Under the pieces are notes generated by a model. It was not told where the DNA came from, searched no databases, and saw nothing but the letters and a program-made list of their open reading frames with translations. A stretch of 64,000 nucleotides of DNA from Hymenopellis radicata (taxonomy: Eukaryota > Basidiomycota > Agaricomycetes > Agaricales > Physalacriaceae): NCBI GenBank assembly GCA_015501595.1, contig JADNRX010000014.1, positions 343,317 to 407,316 on the forward strand, read 5' to 3'. Of this stretch, positions 1 to 12,327 are shown piece after piece. Position numbers and translations under genes: made by a program. Positions within the stretch are counted from its first letter, which is position 1; every line of letters starts with the position of its first letter.

Positions 1-2138
1 CTGCATTTCCTACTCATCACTTGTTTAGATGTGTAATTGGCAAAACCTCGCGAGTCAATTTGGCCTCCCAGAAGAACTGCCCCTACCTCATGGCACGACG
101 GGCAACACGTCAAGTGTTCGCGCCCTTCAGGCGTGTTATGATCTTATGCTCGGTCCCTTTGAGGAACTGTATAAAAGGAACATTGCGGAGCAACAGAAGA
201 AAGCGCAATTGTCTTCGAAACAGCCCATGGTTCAGCCACCTGGCACCCCAAATCGACCTGCCGCAAATTCAATAAGCGCGGCGCTTCCTTCGCAGATGCC
301 TCGTGGACCGGGAATGCATCCTGGGCCATCATCGTCAACTTCCAACACACCCTTTCCGCCTGGCAGTACGCCACTGTCCGCCTCCCACAATCAATCTTCA
401 GAAAACGTTCTCGAGGACATGCAAGGCTTCAAACGAAAACATGAAAGCGAAGACGCAGACCAGAAACGGGTTCGGCAGAAAACAGGTTTGTAACTCTTGA
501 TTCTTCCCGACGGACCTTGGCTAACTCATGGGACAGAACCGCGGGACGAGAACTCTGTGAGTATGCCTCTTTCCCTGAAGTTTCTGATCTCAACTCCGTT
601 TCATCAAGATGTTGGCTGGCAAGACCTCCGACGCTGCACCCACAAAGCGCCTACAACCTGTTCGGCGGAAAATAGAATATGTCCCGTTGGCCCGTGAAGT
701 CGACACCTATGGCGGCAGAGACCTCAAAGTTATCGAATCCGAAATGACTCCCATAGTGGGGCGCGATCCTTCACTGAAAGAAATGAATGAATGGGGATCT
801 ATCGAAACCGATGCTTTGATCATGTCTATCCGCTCTAGGATATCGACCGAGTTGTCATACGCATTGACAACGCTAGCGATTCTTTCGACTATGAAGGGAC
901 AGCAGCCGGGCTCCGGATTTCCTATCAATCAATGTGGCGATCTTTTCGAAGATCTACTTGACCTCATCGAGGAACTCGCCTTCGAGGAGGTGGAGGACAA
1001 GTTTGAAATTAATACATCTCGCATAGAGATTCCCACACAACGCCAGCTAGTGAACGCCATCGTAGACGAGGAGTCTACTCTATTCGGCTTGCAACGGCGA
1101 CAGGGTGACGCGGATCCTGGTTTTGGTCTACGGCAGCGTCCCGGGAACACGATTCTCATGGTCTTAACCATCATTCGCAACCTTGCGCTAGTCCCTGATA
1201 ACAACAAGTTCATCGTCGACCAGTATCGACTTGTCGATCTACTCCTACGCCTCTGCATCGTGTCAACCAAAGACAACAAACTCGCTCCATTTGCGCCCGC
1301 TTTGTCCCTAAGCGATCTGATCACCGTCCGCAAGGATACGCTGACTATACTCGGCTGCATGGCCGGTACCATTACTTTCTCCAACCCTTCCTCTCCATCC
1401 TTGGGTACCATGAAAACTGCTACCAGAATATTACAGTTGGTAGCGTCCTATCTGATCGACCCGGCAGAGGCCATTTCCCCTTCGTCATACATGCAATTAA
1501 TGGGGTCTCCGAACCACGCCCCTCCGGCTCTTGCAGACCTAGCGCTAGACGTCTTCACCAGGCTTGGTCAGTCGGATACTAACCGGCAAGTGTTCTCAAA
1601 GACGATACCTCCCGCGACTATCATGGTTCTCGTGACTTCGCTAGTCCGACGTCTTCCCGTCCTCGACGTCGATTTCCAGCTAATCGGCCGAGAGACGTGG
1701 CTTAGCTACATGGAGAAGGTCGTAATGTCCATATACTCCGTGGCATTCCTAGCCCCACCGACTTTGAAGACGAAGATAAAGACTGATCGCAGTCTTGGTA
1801 TGAAGGGTGTATATCTTCGGATGATCCAGAAGTTCCTGATTCATCACAGTCCCGAAGTACGGAGTTGGTACATTTTAACTGCCCGACGAGCCGTGGAGAC
1901 GTTGAAGGTTTTGGATGACGGGGAGGATTCTTTCGATACCTCGAAGGCAGTGGCACCAACCATGGCATTCGGTATGGGATGGGGCGACGCAAATGACGCT
2001 GATGTTGAGCAAGGAACGGGTCTTCTCGCTGGTCATCGCGGCCTTGCCTGGGAGTTGCTGATGCAGCGGGACGTCCTGAACGATGACGTTTTGTTCAATG
2101 AATTGGAAAGCTTGACTCGTGTTGAATGTCCAAGTTGA
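1..2138 (+). CDS. SWI1: SWI/SNF subunit Swi1/BAF250-like, 3' part (5' end outside window)
   Basis: This is the C-terminal part of the ARID subunit of the SWI/SNF nucleosome remodeller, a nuclear transcription co-regulator. Exons seen are 29-485, 537-556 and 609-2138. The first visible exon starts after a TTTAG acceptor and carries the end of an ARID DNA-binding domain (NWQNLASQFGLP, then YDLMLGPFEELY). A Pro/Ser/Gln-rich linker follows, then a long alpha-helical region of about 500 residues matching the BAF250/Osa C-terminal domain (LSYALTTLAILS, LVPDNNKFIVDQYRLVDLLL). The middle exon is only 20 bases. The last exon is open for 1530 bases without a break. The N-terminus and most of the ARID lie upstream of base 1. 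Family assignment is confident; the SWI1 name is by homology. Confidence 0.82.
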
Positions 2139-2527
2139 TACCTCGTAATTGGTTTTCTGTACAGTACGGACGTTTGGTCTCTGTATTTACTGGCCTGTAG
2201 ATATTATTGTTTTAGTATTGTTGTATCTGTCCGAATTTGAATCTGACTCTTATTGCGTTATTATGATGTGTCGACGCATCGGGAACGAGGGTGACTTTGC
2301 ACTCGACCACCATCATATAACCCGCATACACAACCTCGATGATTCAATCTGGGTGCAACTTCATAACTCCCAACCTACCAACGCACCTTAATCGTCCTTA
2401 AAGTTCCTTCATTTACAAGCACCTCCTTGACTCCAGTTCCGATCCATTGACGCGTCCTTAGATCACAACAAAGCCGCGTTCTATCCAATTAGAAAGTCTA
2501 GAGAGAGGCTCGCTAGGTCATTCCGCG
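2139..2527. other. Intergenic, Swi1 3' flank and helicase 5' flank
   Basis: No coding signal was seen. The first half is AT-rich and probably holds the Swi1 3' UTR. The second half would contain the promoter and leader of the helicase gene. I see no repeat or clear TATA box. Confidence 0.5.
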
Positions 2528-5500
2528 ATGGCGAAGAAAAAGAAAGCTGCCAGCAGCAAGACTCTCGTGCGAGGCTTTGCCACCACGTCGGTGCCTAAAA
2601 AGGCGCCAGTCGAGATCTCGTTCCACCTGAACCGCAGGAAGCAGAGTCCACAGCTGCCCAGAAAGAAAATCCAGAACCTCTCCCGACGCTGAGCAGGAGC
2701 GCCTCCAAAGTCTAGTAGACACGTTGCAGGAGAAAACCGAGAAAGACATTGTCAGGTGCGTTTCTTTCAGCATTTAAACGAAACTTACTGACGCTTTTTT
2801 TGCAGAACCATACAAGTCAGTAATACCGACCTAATCCTTCATCACTATAGTTAAAACCGACATTTCTAGGCTATAGAAGTCGACAGACGATACTCGAAAA
2901 CACTTCCTTCATTAGACCTCCACCCGGTACTCGTCGATCGTATCCTAAATCTCGCGGTTGAAAACAAAATATTGGACAGTATGTTAAAACGCGTCGAGAG
3001 AGATCACAGCTTACATCCATCTATAGATAGACGCGCTGTCGACACTCCTGCCGACAAGTTCCTACCGAAACTCGGGATAACTTATGGTGTATTGCGGCGG
3101 CTTGGCTTCTCTGAAGACCGTGTACTGCAGTGTCTGCAAGAAATCACTACAGCCGACATCGACGACGCTTGTGATTGGGTAAAAATCTCATATTCTAGAG
3201 AGTATGATTTCGCTCAACATGTTTCAGCTTTACACGCATTGCTCTGAGGACGAACTGTGTAACACTTCTCTAGTCCTGAGGCACCGACTCCGTCTAAAGG
3301 CGGCAAAGGTCTGGATACTCCCCAGAAAGCGAAGGATTCTCGCAGTCCACCTGCTAAGAGTCATGGTTCTGACCTCAATATCAATGCCGCAGAGTTTGTT
3401 CCGGGACGTCAGTCCTCCGCGGAGGTGAAGGACAATGAGCAGGCTGTTTCTAGCTTGGAAGATGCCGATTCAGCGAGTTCTGACGAAGACGACCCCAACG
3501 TTGCCTACGTTAAATTGATGTTACGGCTGAACGATTCGTCGATTCACCCATCAGCTGTCAAGGGACTCAAGAAGCGTCTGGAAGCCGTCAAACGCACTAC
3601 TTCTTCGACGAAAAGACTGCAACTGCCGATTATCACTCAGAGCGCCAAAAGATGGTCACCGAGATTTTGAGGGGAGGATATCGTACAGAAACCTCCGCCT
3701 CTGCCGAAAACAGTATCAATCTCCCCACTCCCGCCGTCATTGCCGCGTCCGACACTACTCCTTCGACACCAGATTTCTTTGACGAGGACTCAGAGTCTGG
3801 TCTTTTTGATCTCTTACAAGAGATGCCAACATCCGAAACGACGGCAGAAGGTGTTACATACACTATACGCGACATGTCTCTTCCCAAGCACTGGTCTGGA
3901 CGCACGCCCATGACTTCCTTAGCCGAGGTCGTGTCCAAGGTAGATCGCTATGCCGTAATCTCGTACTCCATCGTCTCAGGCTCTAGTCGGGCTGCACGAG
4001 CGACAGTGACAATTAGGTGGAACGGAGGGCCATCCAGGACCTGGTCTATGGACATCGTTGCATGCTACGATGCCACTCAAGCCAAGCATTACGTCGCGAC
4101 CATGGCTCTACATAGTGTCATCTACCCTGGTGTGGAAGGCTTTGCAGCTGGATCTCCCGGCGTCTCCGGTGGACAGACGCAATTTCGTTTGCTCCCTCCA
4201 GTCTTTCGCAACCTTTGGGATGAACTCGAGGCTGAGAGAAAGCAAAAGGAGGATTCCGTTAACAAAGCTATCTGGGCAAAGCTCGAAGTTATTACAGAAC
4301 AAAAAGTAACCAGCTACAAGAAGGTTTCTCTGTTCATTCTACAGGTAAGTTCTTATACTGACTAGTACATTCAGACTTCTTCGAGGACGCCCAAGCCGAT
4401 TGTGGATAACGGTGATACAGCTAAGCCTACACCCTTCAGAGATACGAATCCGGCTCTTGTCTCATCGTTCAAACAACGACAAGCCAGTGCTTCATATCAA
4501 GAAATGATGGTAAGCTGAAGCAAGATGCTCTCATGCAATATGGATTGATTGTCATCAGGTGCAACGCAACCAACTCCCAATAGCGAAGTATCGGAAAGAC
4601 ATTATCGAAGCATTAGACCGCTCCCAAGTGTTGGTCTTAAGCGGAGAAACTGGATGGTGCACTCCAAGTTTTCCGTTTCCAAGTCTATAGTCTAACATCA
4701 ATGCAGTGGTAAATCGACACAGGTCCCGGCGTTTATTCTGGAAGATCAACTGTCGCAAGGCATTCCGTGCAAAATATACTGTACTGAGCCGAGGCGAATA
4801 TCTGCAATATCTCTTGCTCAACGTTCGTTACTCTAAGACTGCATGAAGAAACCTGATCACGATTTTATAGGTGTTTCACGAGAACTCGGTGATACCCCAA
4901 ATACTGCTGGTACCTTGAACTCCCTCGTCGGCTACTCTATCCGTTTGGAGAATAACATGACAAAGAACACGCGTCTCGCCTACGTTACGAATGGTATAGC
5001 TCTTCGGATGCTCGAAGGCGGAACAGGGCAAGGCGGACAGGGAACCGCCTTCGATGAAATCACGGTATGTGAACTATTCATCTTGTGAACAGCAATGTCC
5101 TCATCTCACTGCAGCACATCATAGTCGATGAGGTATGAACCGCTTACAACACTATCCTGGACTCATTGGAATGTCTTAGGTTCACGAACGTACCATTGAA
5201 TCGGATTTTCTTCTCATCGTGCTAAAATCTATGATCCAAGTTCGCCCAGTTTACGGTGAGGATATCCATGGATTTGCTTGAATCGGTTACTAAGGTGCAG
5301 TGTCATCCTCATGTCTGCCACAGTCGATTCCGAGAAAATTTCTCGGTACTTCAACAATTGTCCCACCCTTCAGGTCCCGGGACGTACGTTCCCCGTGCGA
5401 GTCAATTATCTGGAGGATGCTGTCGATCTCACGCAGTGGACTATCACGGAGAAATCGCCTTACGCTCGACGACGTATGTCCGTGCCACATGTACATTTCC

Positions 5501-7820
5501 AGTGCTCACTGATTTTCTTTAGCTCATGATAATTTCTATTCTGGCAAAAATCGTCCCGACTGGTCCTTGGACATTTCGCCTGACGATTCAGACGACGACG
5601 ATGCACAACGAGCCAAGAAGGCGTCAAGTTGGGGAAGAAGTACTCACCCAGTACTATCTCAACCATCAAACTTTTTGACGAGCGTCTTATCCCTTACGAC
5701 CTTATCATCCGCTTAATGGAGGACATCTGCTTCGGACACACCTACAATCCGTTCTCTTCCGCTATTCTAATCTTCATGCCAGGCATCGGGGAGATCCGGC
5801 GCTTACATGATATTCTCGCAGAGCACGTGGCCTTCAGTCAAGAAGAAGAGTTCCGCGTCTACCCGCTGCATTCAACTCTATCGAACGAGAATCAGGGTGC
5901 TGTTTTCGATATCCCACCTCCCGGTGTTCGCAAGATCGTCATTGGTGTGTAATCTCAGGATTGTGAACATGACCGGTGTTCACACAGCTTCTTAAGCGAC
6001 GAATATTGCCGAGACTGGCATAACTATTCCGGACATCACATGTGTAATCGACACTGGAAAGCATAGAGAAATGAGGTCCATCTTGTTTCGGATTGAAGCG
6101 CATAGGCGTTAACTCTTTCTCTTAGATTTGACGAGAAGAGACAGACAAGTCGACTAGTTGAGACTTTTGTGGCGAAAAGCAATGCGGCGCAAAGACGGGG
6201 CCGAGCCGGACGAGTCCAGGAGGGCATTTGTTTCCACCTCTTCACGAAATTTAAGCACGACACACAGGTAGCGTGAATTCACTTTCGGTGATATTCAGAT
6301 ATTGACTGATGTACGACCATGAGATGGTCGACAATCCACTACCGGAAATGATGAGGTTGAGCATCTTGATCGGACGACCACAGATCTGAGCTTTGCGTAT
6401 CAAGATTATGCGGGTTCATCTTGGCTCATCTGTAGAAGAGCGTTTTGTCTAATGCTTTGGATCCACCACTCGTCACTAACATTCAGCGTGCGGTGACCAT
6501 GCTAGTTGAGGTAAATTCCGACCTTATCATTCATAGAGGACGCTGAAATTATTTTCCAGGTCGGGGCGCTCACGTCGACGGAGGAAATCACGCCCATGGG
6601 CAAGATCTTGAGTGCACTCCCTACTAACGTCCACCTCGGCAAATTCTTGCTCACAGCCGTGTTGCTTCGCTGTTTGGATCCGGCTCTGACCATCGCGGCC
6701 GCACTAAACGCCAAATCACCATTTTTGAGCCCGATGGGTCAAGAAGAAGAGGCTAAGCGCGCCAAGGTCTCGTTCAAGCTGGGTATGATCAACCAGTACT
6801 GAGGAACAGGACAAAATGATACTGAACCTTTTCTCAGACAACTCTGACTTCCTCACAATACATAACGCGTTCTCTACTTGGCGTAATGCTTCGGCTAATC
6901 CAGGCTATATCAGAAAGTTCTGCCGAGAGAATTTCTTGAGTCACCAGAACTTGCAGCAGATTGAGGAGCTGCGGCAACAGTTCTTGGGGTAAGCTTCAGC
7001 ATTCTGTAATCACTTCACATTTGACAGTCGTTGCCAGCTACCTCATTGACTCATCCTTCATATCAGTTCCGTCCAGCTTTATTCGCGAGCTCAATCGGTC
7101 GGTTATGTCCTATATCTCGCGCCAAACTTTACTTAGTTGCTGTGTAGGGCGAGATATGGCCGCAGTCAGACTCGTTTCGTTTTAGTCCCTCCAGATCTTG
7201 ATGTAAATTCCAACAACATCGCGTTGATCAACGCCGCGTTGGCAGCTGGCCTTTATCCGAAGATAATCAATGTGTCTCCGAACAACGAGATGCGGACATT
7301 ATCGAACCTTCAACATGCTCATTTCCACCCGTCGTCCGTGAACTTTGGAAGGAGAGCGGCGGACTTGGGATCAAAGTATTTGGCGTACTTTACATTGATG
7401 TAAGTGCTCTGTTCCCTTCGACGACGCAACATGTCTTGACACCCCCACTTTTCAGGCATTCGAGGAAACTGTATGCATGGGAGACGGCACCTGTGGAGGA
7501 ACTTGCCCTCTTGCTGTTATGTGGTGATGTAGAGTTCAAGGTCTGTACTTAATTATCGTATTTTGGAGCAGCGCGCTGATGCTATCATGCAGCTTCTCTC
7601 GGATATGGTTATAATCGACCGCAAGACTCGATTCCGCGTGTCTCCCAAAACTAACATTGCTCTCAAATTCTTGCGCTCGCAGCTGGCGAACGTACTTGGC
7701 TCCCAGCTGCGGGGAAAGGTTCTCAATGAGAGCCATATTCTTTGGAACGAATTGGGGATGGTGGTACTGGGGAAGATCCCCGTAGACGAGGAGAAGGAAC
7801 CCTCAATGACCATCAAGTAG
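2528..7820 (+). CDS. DEAH-box RNA helicase, YLR419W/DHX29-DHX57 type; 5' half frame-broken
   Basis: This is an ATP-dependent RNA helicase of the large cytoplasmic DEAH class. Motifs in order: N-terminus MAKKKK...[11 protein letters not shown]; a UBA-like domain ([13 protein letters not shown]); an RWD-like region; Walker A GETGCGKSTQ, formed across an intron; EPRRISA; a DEVH box, also split by introns; [28 protein letters not shown]; then the HA2/OB region ending [17 protein letters not shown]. The 3' portion from about 6540 splices cleanly through at least six introns. The 5' portion needs about eight frame corrections, near 2615, 2684, 3272, 3614, 5251, 5620, 6395 and 6443. Two of these look like loss of one copy of a 4-base direct repeat. 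Either the gene is recently inactivated or the consensus is poor here. The fold is certain; the state of the gene is not. Confidence 0.72.
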
Positions 7821-7887
7821 CCTCTTCTGCAATGAGCAGATTCTTGTACCTATAGAGATAGATCTAATTACTCTACACGTTCTACAT

Positions 7888-9478
7888 TCAAGTACGCAAG
7901 CAAGCACTAAGTACCTCTACCGAAAGTGGACATTCTCCTCTAGACATTTTATCAACCCATTTTCCGATTCGCCAACCTTCCACGTCTTTTGTGAACGGAG
8001 GACGAAAGAAGGGTTCCACACAGACCTTGCCCATGGCAACGAACAGGTCTTCTAAAATCCACGTCAATCGGGGTCCTGTTAGCTCTATAGCAGGCTCCGA
8101 ATTGAACTCGAGTAAATGCACTTGAATTGTTGGAGACGACGAGGGGTTGTATGTGACAAGGAAATCAACGCCAAAGAGTTCGAATGCATTTGGTAAAACC
8201 TTCAGACCGAGTTAGGTCACTCGTTTGGCGAGTTGAAATCAAGAGAGAGCTGCGTTACCTGGAAATGGATGGGATTTTGAAGTGCGGCTTGGAAGCTCTC
8301 CGCCAGGACGGCTGATATCTGCTCTATGATATTCTTCACGTCGTCAGCCGTCAGACGGAGATCATTTCCAGGTGCATCGCTGCAAATATGACATCCGACG
8401 AGTTCATCAAGAAGACGGACGTTCTGTTCTCCGTGCTCTTTCTGCAGTGAGGTATTGGTCAAGTGTGGTGATAGGTCGATCGGTGTTTCATCTCCCTCTT
8501 TGGGGGTTGTAGGTGAAGCGTATGGTGTGGCTGAGAAAAGAGCAAGGATACGCTCGTAGAGATAAACCTCGAGTGCGCCAGACGCCACACAATATGCCCT
8601 TAGATGGAACTATAGGATACTGTATTAGAAGCGGTAGCGAAGAGATTTAAGTGTTGCAGCCTTACCTTCCGACCTTCTAGAACCGAGGGCACTGCAGAGC
8701 CTTGAACAGAGACTTCACGGGGATCTATAAGGAGCGGGTATGAAAGATATTCCTGGAAATGCGTTAATCACAGTTGCGATTTCAACGACCGTTGATACTA
8801 CCTGTATAACGAAGTGACGAAGCTGTGAGGTTATAACCGCCGTGCCTTCTTCAGGCTCTTGTTCACCAGAATCCTCCGCGTCCTCTTCGTCGCTTTCCTC
8901 GAACTCTTCAAAAATATGCTCAAGACCGGACCTGGAGTTGAACAGTCGGATACCATTGCCTCTGTCAGCCATCCCACTGTTTGAGATGGGATGGTCAATG
9001 GGGGTGGAGCGCGACGTGAATGTAGACTCACTGACGGCTTCAGTATCCACCATCGAGGCGTATCCGAATCCAGGTCCCGACCGAGCTCCCAAAGTTCGTC
9101 CGTAAGCATCTCCTCGAGCTCATCCGCGAAGGAAATCTCGAGCTCAAAAGTCTGTGGCGCAGCAGCACTCAGAGCAGACTGAGGGTTTTTGGTGACATAA
9201 GAGAGTATGGAACGCGACAAGAAGTGTTTCCTTGTCAGGGCTTTCCGAATGACATAGCTCGAAGACAACACGGCATCGGGAGACGCTAGCGTGAGTTCGT
9301 GGTCTATTTCATCGTACGTCGACCACTGCAAGAGTTGATCGTCTCGTGCTTTAATGATCGGGGCGTTTACAAGAGTGGGTTTGCGCTGCAAGGAGGAAAT
9401 TGACTTTTGAACGAGTGAGTCCGTGAGCGGCGCAGATGGCCAGGACTTGAACGCAGAAAACGACGTTTCTGAAGCCAT
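7888..9478 (-). CDS. Tubulin-tyrosine-ligase (TTL) family ATP-grasp protein
   Basis: A 455-residue ATP-grasp enzyme of the TTL family, whose members ligate amino acids to tubulin or related tails; the yeast relative is Pby1. Five exons join in frame: 9036-9478, 8802-8976, 8666-8752, 8259-8609 and 7888-8199. The nucleotide-binding signature RWWILKPGMADRGNGIRLF is split by an intron with a GTCAGT donor. An acidic insert rich in Glu/Asp follows (FEEFEESDEEDAED). Later come HFVIQEYLSYPLLIDPREV, KFHLRAYCVASGALEVYLY and LPNAFELFGVDFLVTYNP, the usual TTL core. The start has no upstream in-frame alternative. It is head-to-head with the next gene, with 91 bp between start codons, and ends 67 bp from the helicase stop. 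The fungal substrate is unknown. Confidence 0.85.
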
Positions 9479-9569
9479 TCTAGCAGGAAAAAAAGACCCT
9501 GAAAAGCCCGAGGCCGATCATGTAGCGTTACTGTGACAGGTACGGGTTTGCGGTGAGACTCGTTCCATC
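9479..9569. promoter_or_regulatory. Shared divergent promoter, 91 bp
   Basis: The whole space between the start codons of the TTL-family gene (minus) and the hydrolase-like gene (plus) must hold both 5' UTRs and both promoters. No TATA box or CCAAT box was recognised. This is inferred from gene positions only. Confidence 0.5.
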
Positions 9570-10291
9570 ATGTTGAGGACGATGTTGCAGCGCGCGTCAG
9601 TTCCAGGGAGACGGCGCCTTTTTACTTCGACATTGATGCAGCCACCCAAGGCACCTCGCTTCGCTCCGACACCTTTGGCCTTCGTGTGTTCTTCTGCATG
9701 GGATCCAGCTTCAGCACCGTACACTTCCCATATCTCTTCCTCGTACATCGATATTTAAGCGAACACAGGATAGCATCTCACATTCAACACTTTCTTTCCC
9801 TGGGATACACATGCTTGACGGTTGACATTGCACTCCCCGACGCGTCAATGCATCCCACCGAGCTTATGCAATATTTTGACTCAGGCGAGTACAGCAACAG
9901 TTTTTAATCGTCTTCAATGATTACCAAGTATTCAGAGTTCAATTCCGCTTTGAAAGAAGCTCGCGTTGCTATGAGCCCAGTGATACTTGCACGAGCAAGT
10001 GCAAGTCTGATTGCTCAAACATACATATCTTCACATCCTGGCCAGTCCTTGATTCTGATCTCTCCTCCTTCCTGCAACGCCGGCGCGCCATTGGAGGGTC
10101 ACCTACCTGAATTCGACTTCGAACCTCTATTCCCCATCGCTTTGGTTGCTACTGCGAGTGAGATGCAGGTCCTGAAGCAGAGACACCGCCTGGCAGACGA
10201 TGATAATGTCGACCTACTCCAAGTTCAGTCCGTCGAAAACGAAGAGGCAGCCATTAAGATATCTGAATGGTTTGATGAGCTTGGGATATGA
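9570..10291 (+). CDS. Alpha/beta-hydrolase-like protein, possibly mitochondrial
   Basis: A 206-residue protein from three exons: 9570-9718, 9769-9884 and 9936-10291. The first 20 residues (MLRTMLQRASVPGRRRLFTS) are basic and amphipathic, like a mitochondrial targeting peptide. The rest alternates strands and helices as in a small alpha/beta hydrolase (LGYTCLTVDIALPD; ISSHPGQSLILISPP). The nucleophile elbow, expected as GxSxG, reads ARASASL, so catalysis is doubtful. The second intron begins GCGAGT and ends CAG: only a GC-AG intron keeps the frame. It ends 57 bp from the MMM1 stop, tail to tail. The hydrolase label is a fold guess. Confidence 0.6.
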
Positions 10292-10348
10292 CATTAAGTA
10301 GGATAGAGATACAATGCATTATGTCGTACAGTTGAATAAATTTACGAT

Positions 10349-11438
10349 CTATGGTAGCACTTCTTCCATCTCCTGCTTCATCTCGTGTACAATAGGTTCT
10401 GAAATCCTGGCCACACCTGGAAGGACGACAGGCCATTTTGCGCGTGCAGCAAAGACGCGTCGTACTTGATGTTGAATGAGCTCATGGAGCTTAGGCACAT
10501 TAGCAAGCTTGGCGCGGCTGCCCACGAGGGACGTCGTTGTGAGGTCCAACGTGAAATTAGGTGAAAAGGATATAACGATTTCTGGGGTAGTCGAGGCAGG
10601 ATTAGGTGGTGTGATGGTGAGCTACAAATGGCATTCAGCTTTCAGACAGTCATACGAAATAGGTGACCTTACCGAGGATTTGAATACAGAGAGAGATATA
10701 GTAAGAAACACGGGCAGCCGCGCAAAGGAAGACATGGGGTAATTGAATAGGTATGAAGTGGACAAGGAAACAGATATGGTATCCTCGTAGTCAACTGAAA
10801 ATTCGGTAACCTGTTGCAATGTGAGCAGTCGCATGTGATTTGTGATGGGCCGTACAGAGCAGTCCCCGGCTTCTGCAGCCTTTGTGCGACCGTTGTAAAG
10901 GCGAGGAGCAGAGTTTCCTAGATCGACAGAGTGTACTTTGATGTAGTCCTAACAGCATTTAGTTCCGACGATCATCCCTAAACGAAGAATGAGGTCTAAC
11001 CAGGAAGCCAGCGGGTCGTATCGTATTCGCGTAGGCTTCGACGCGCTGACGGGCGACTTCGTCTCCCTGTGGTCCAGCCAAGTCGTTTCTTAGTTTGGAC
11101 CGGTACACATTCGCAACCTGGGTAGCAACTCCGTGAAACGGTAACTTTTTGCAGGTTGCAAGACGTACTTGTTGTAGCAGTACATTGAACCAGTCTGCAG
11201 ACTCTCCCGATTCATCCAACGAGTCCTTTTCCCTCTGAACTGGAGGATTCTGTTGTCCTTTCCGCCTAGTGTCACTATTCACGCGAGGATGATACGAAGA
11301 TGTTTCAAACGGAGACTCCGTCGAGTCAAGGAATAGATATTGCAGAATGAGCGCCAGGAGGAATAGAATCGATAGCTGCCCTAGGATTAGGCCTTGTGTG
11401 AACGTCGGTTGGAGGGAGAAGACATAATTAGTGCTCAT
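10349..11438 (-). CDS. MMM1: Maintenance of mitochondrial morphology protein 1 (ERMES subunit)
   Basis: A 328-residue ER membrane subunit of the ERMES complex, which tethers ER to mitochondria and moves phospholipids through its SMP domain. Exons 11001-11438, 10673-10948 and 10349-10621 are all phase 0. The typical N-terminus FTQGLILGQLSILFLLALIL is the single transmembrane helix, at about residues 13-35. A polar linker follows, then the SMP domain from about residue 90 (ADWFNVLLQQVR; RVEAYANTIRPAGFL; EFSVDYEDTISVSLSTSYLF; LTTTSLVGSRAKLANVPKLH). Length and motif order fit the family. It is divergent from RPB8 with 112 bp between start codons. Confidence 0.92.
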
Positions 11439-11550
11439 CGTGGTAGAGCAAGCAGTCGGACGGACTGAGGTTAGCGATCAGCCTGTCCATTTTTGGGACA
11501 TCCCAATCTGGATGGAAATTTAGCAAATCATCTTCCTTTCTCTGACCGTC
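11439..11550. promoter_or_regulatory. Shared MMM1/RPB8 divergent promoter
   Basis: The 112 bp between the two start codons contain a CCAAT pentamer at 11503-11507 on the plus strand, the binding site of the HAP/NF-Y complex. No TATA box is seen. That both genes use this box is inferred. Confidence 0.5.
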
Positions 11551-12180
11551 ATGGCGTCGGCCGCCTCGAACATTGTTTTCGATGATATCTTCACCATAGG
11601 CTCTATTGACAAGGAAGGGAAAAAGTTCGACAGAGGTCAGCGCCGCCAGTATCGTCAACGATCGCCTTTTTCGTTTGACACGAGTTACAGTCTCGCGCCT
11701 ACAAGCCCATTCAAAGAACAATGACATGGACATGACTTTGGATTTCAACACTGAGCTGTTCCCTCTCAAAAATGGAGATCATTTTTCATTCTCCTTGGCC
11801 TCGTCGCTGTCACGTAACCCACATACGAACAACCCCGATGGCACAACAGAAGAGGATGAACATATATGGAGACCAGATGGTAAAGGGCAGAGAGGTATAG
11901 AGGAAGATTATGACTATGTCATGTTCGGCAAGGTATGCGCCATGTCCAAGCATACAGCGTCTCCAACTTATACCCGCGCTAGGTGTACAAATTCGACGGT
12001 AATACTCAAGAAATAGTGTACGCGACTACACTTCCTATATATCGGTACTCCATTCACGCCCTCCTTCACAGCACTGCCTACGCGTCCTTTGGTGGTCTCT
12101 TAATGTCGCTAACGGGTTCATTCCGTCACATGACCAACGTTGTCCTTGGCGACCCCATCTACCTCTTGATGAGATATTGA
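11551..12180 (+). CDS. RPB8: RNA polymerase I/II/III shared subunit RPABC3 (Rpb8)
   Basis: A 158-residue subunit common to all three nuclear RNA polymerases, with an OB-like fold. Exons 11551-11635, 11685-11932, 11983-12017 and 12072-12180 join in frame. Hallmarks are NIVFDDIFTIGSIDKEGKKF at the N-terminus, MTLDFNTELFPLKNGDHF, WRPDGKGQRGIEEDYDYVM and YASFGGLLMSLTGSFRHM near the C-terminus. The start follows a short CT-rich leader and matches the family start. The third exon is only 35 bases. There are no frame problems. Confidence 0.94.
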
Positions 12181-12327
12181 CAGCTTTGGTGGTATCAAGT
12201 ATATAAATATGATTATGATAACACTCGAAAAGGATACATGGTGTGCCGTGCAGCTTAAATAATATGCACACGAATAAACAAAGCAATTAACTAAGCATAA
12301 ACACCATCATGTCCGTGTCGTGATTCA

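Noticed and set aside
48..374. Short frames on both strands overlapping the ARID exon
   Set aside because: They are shadows of the Swi1 exon, which has the conserved domain and correct splice sites.
929..1411. 160-codon minus-strand frame opposite the Swi1 C-terminal domain
   Set aside because: Arg/Ser-rich antisense translation with no domain; the plus strand is conserved.
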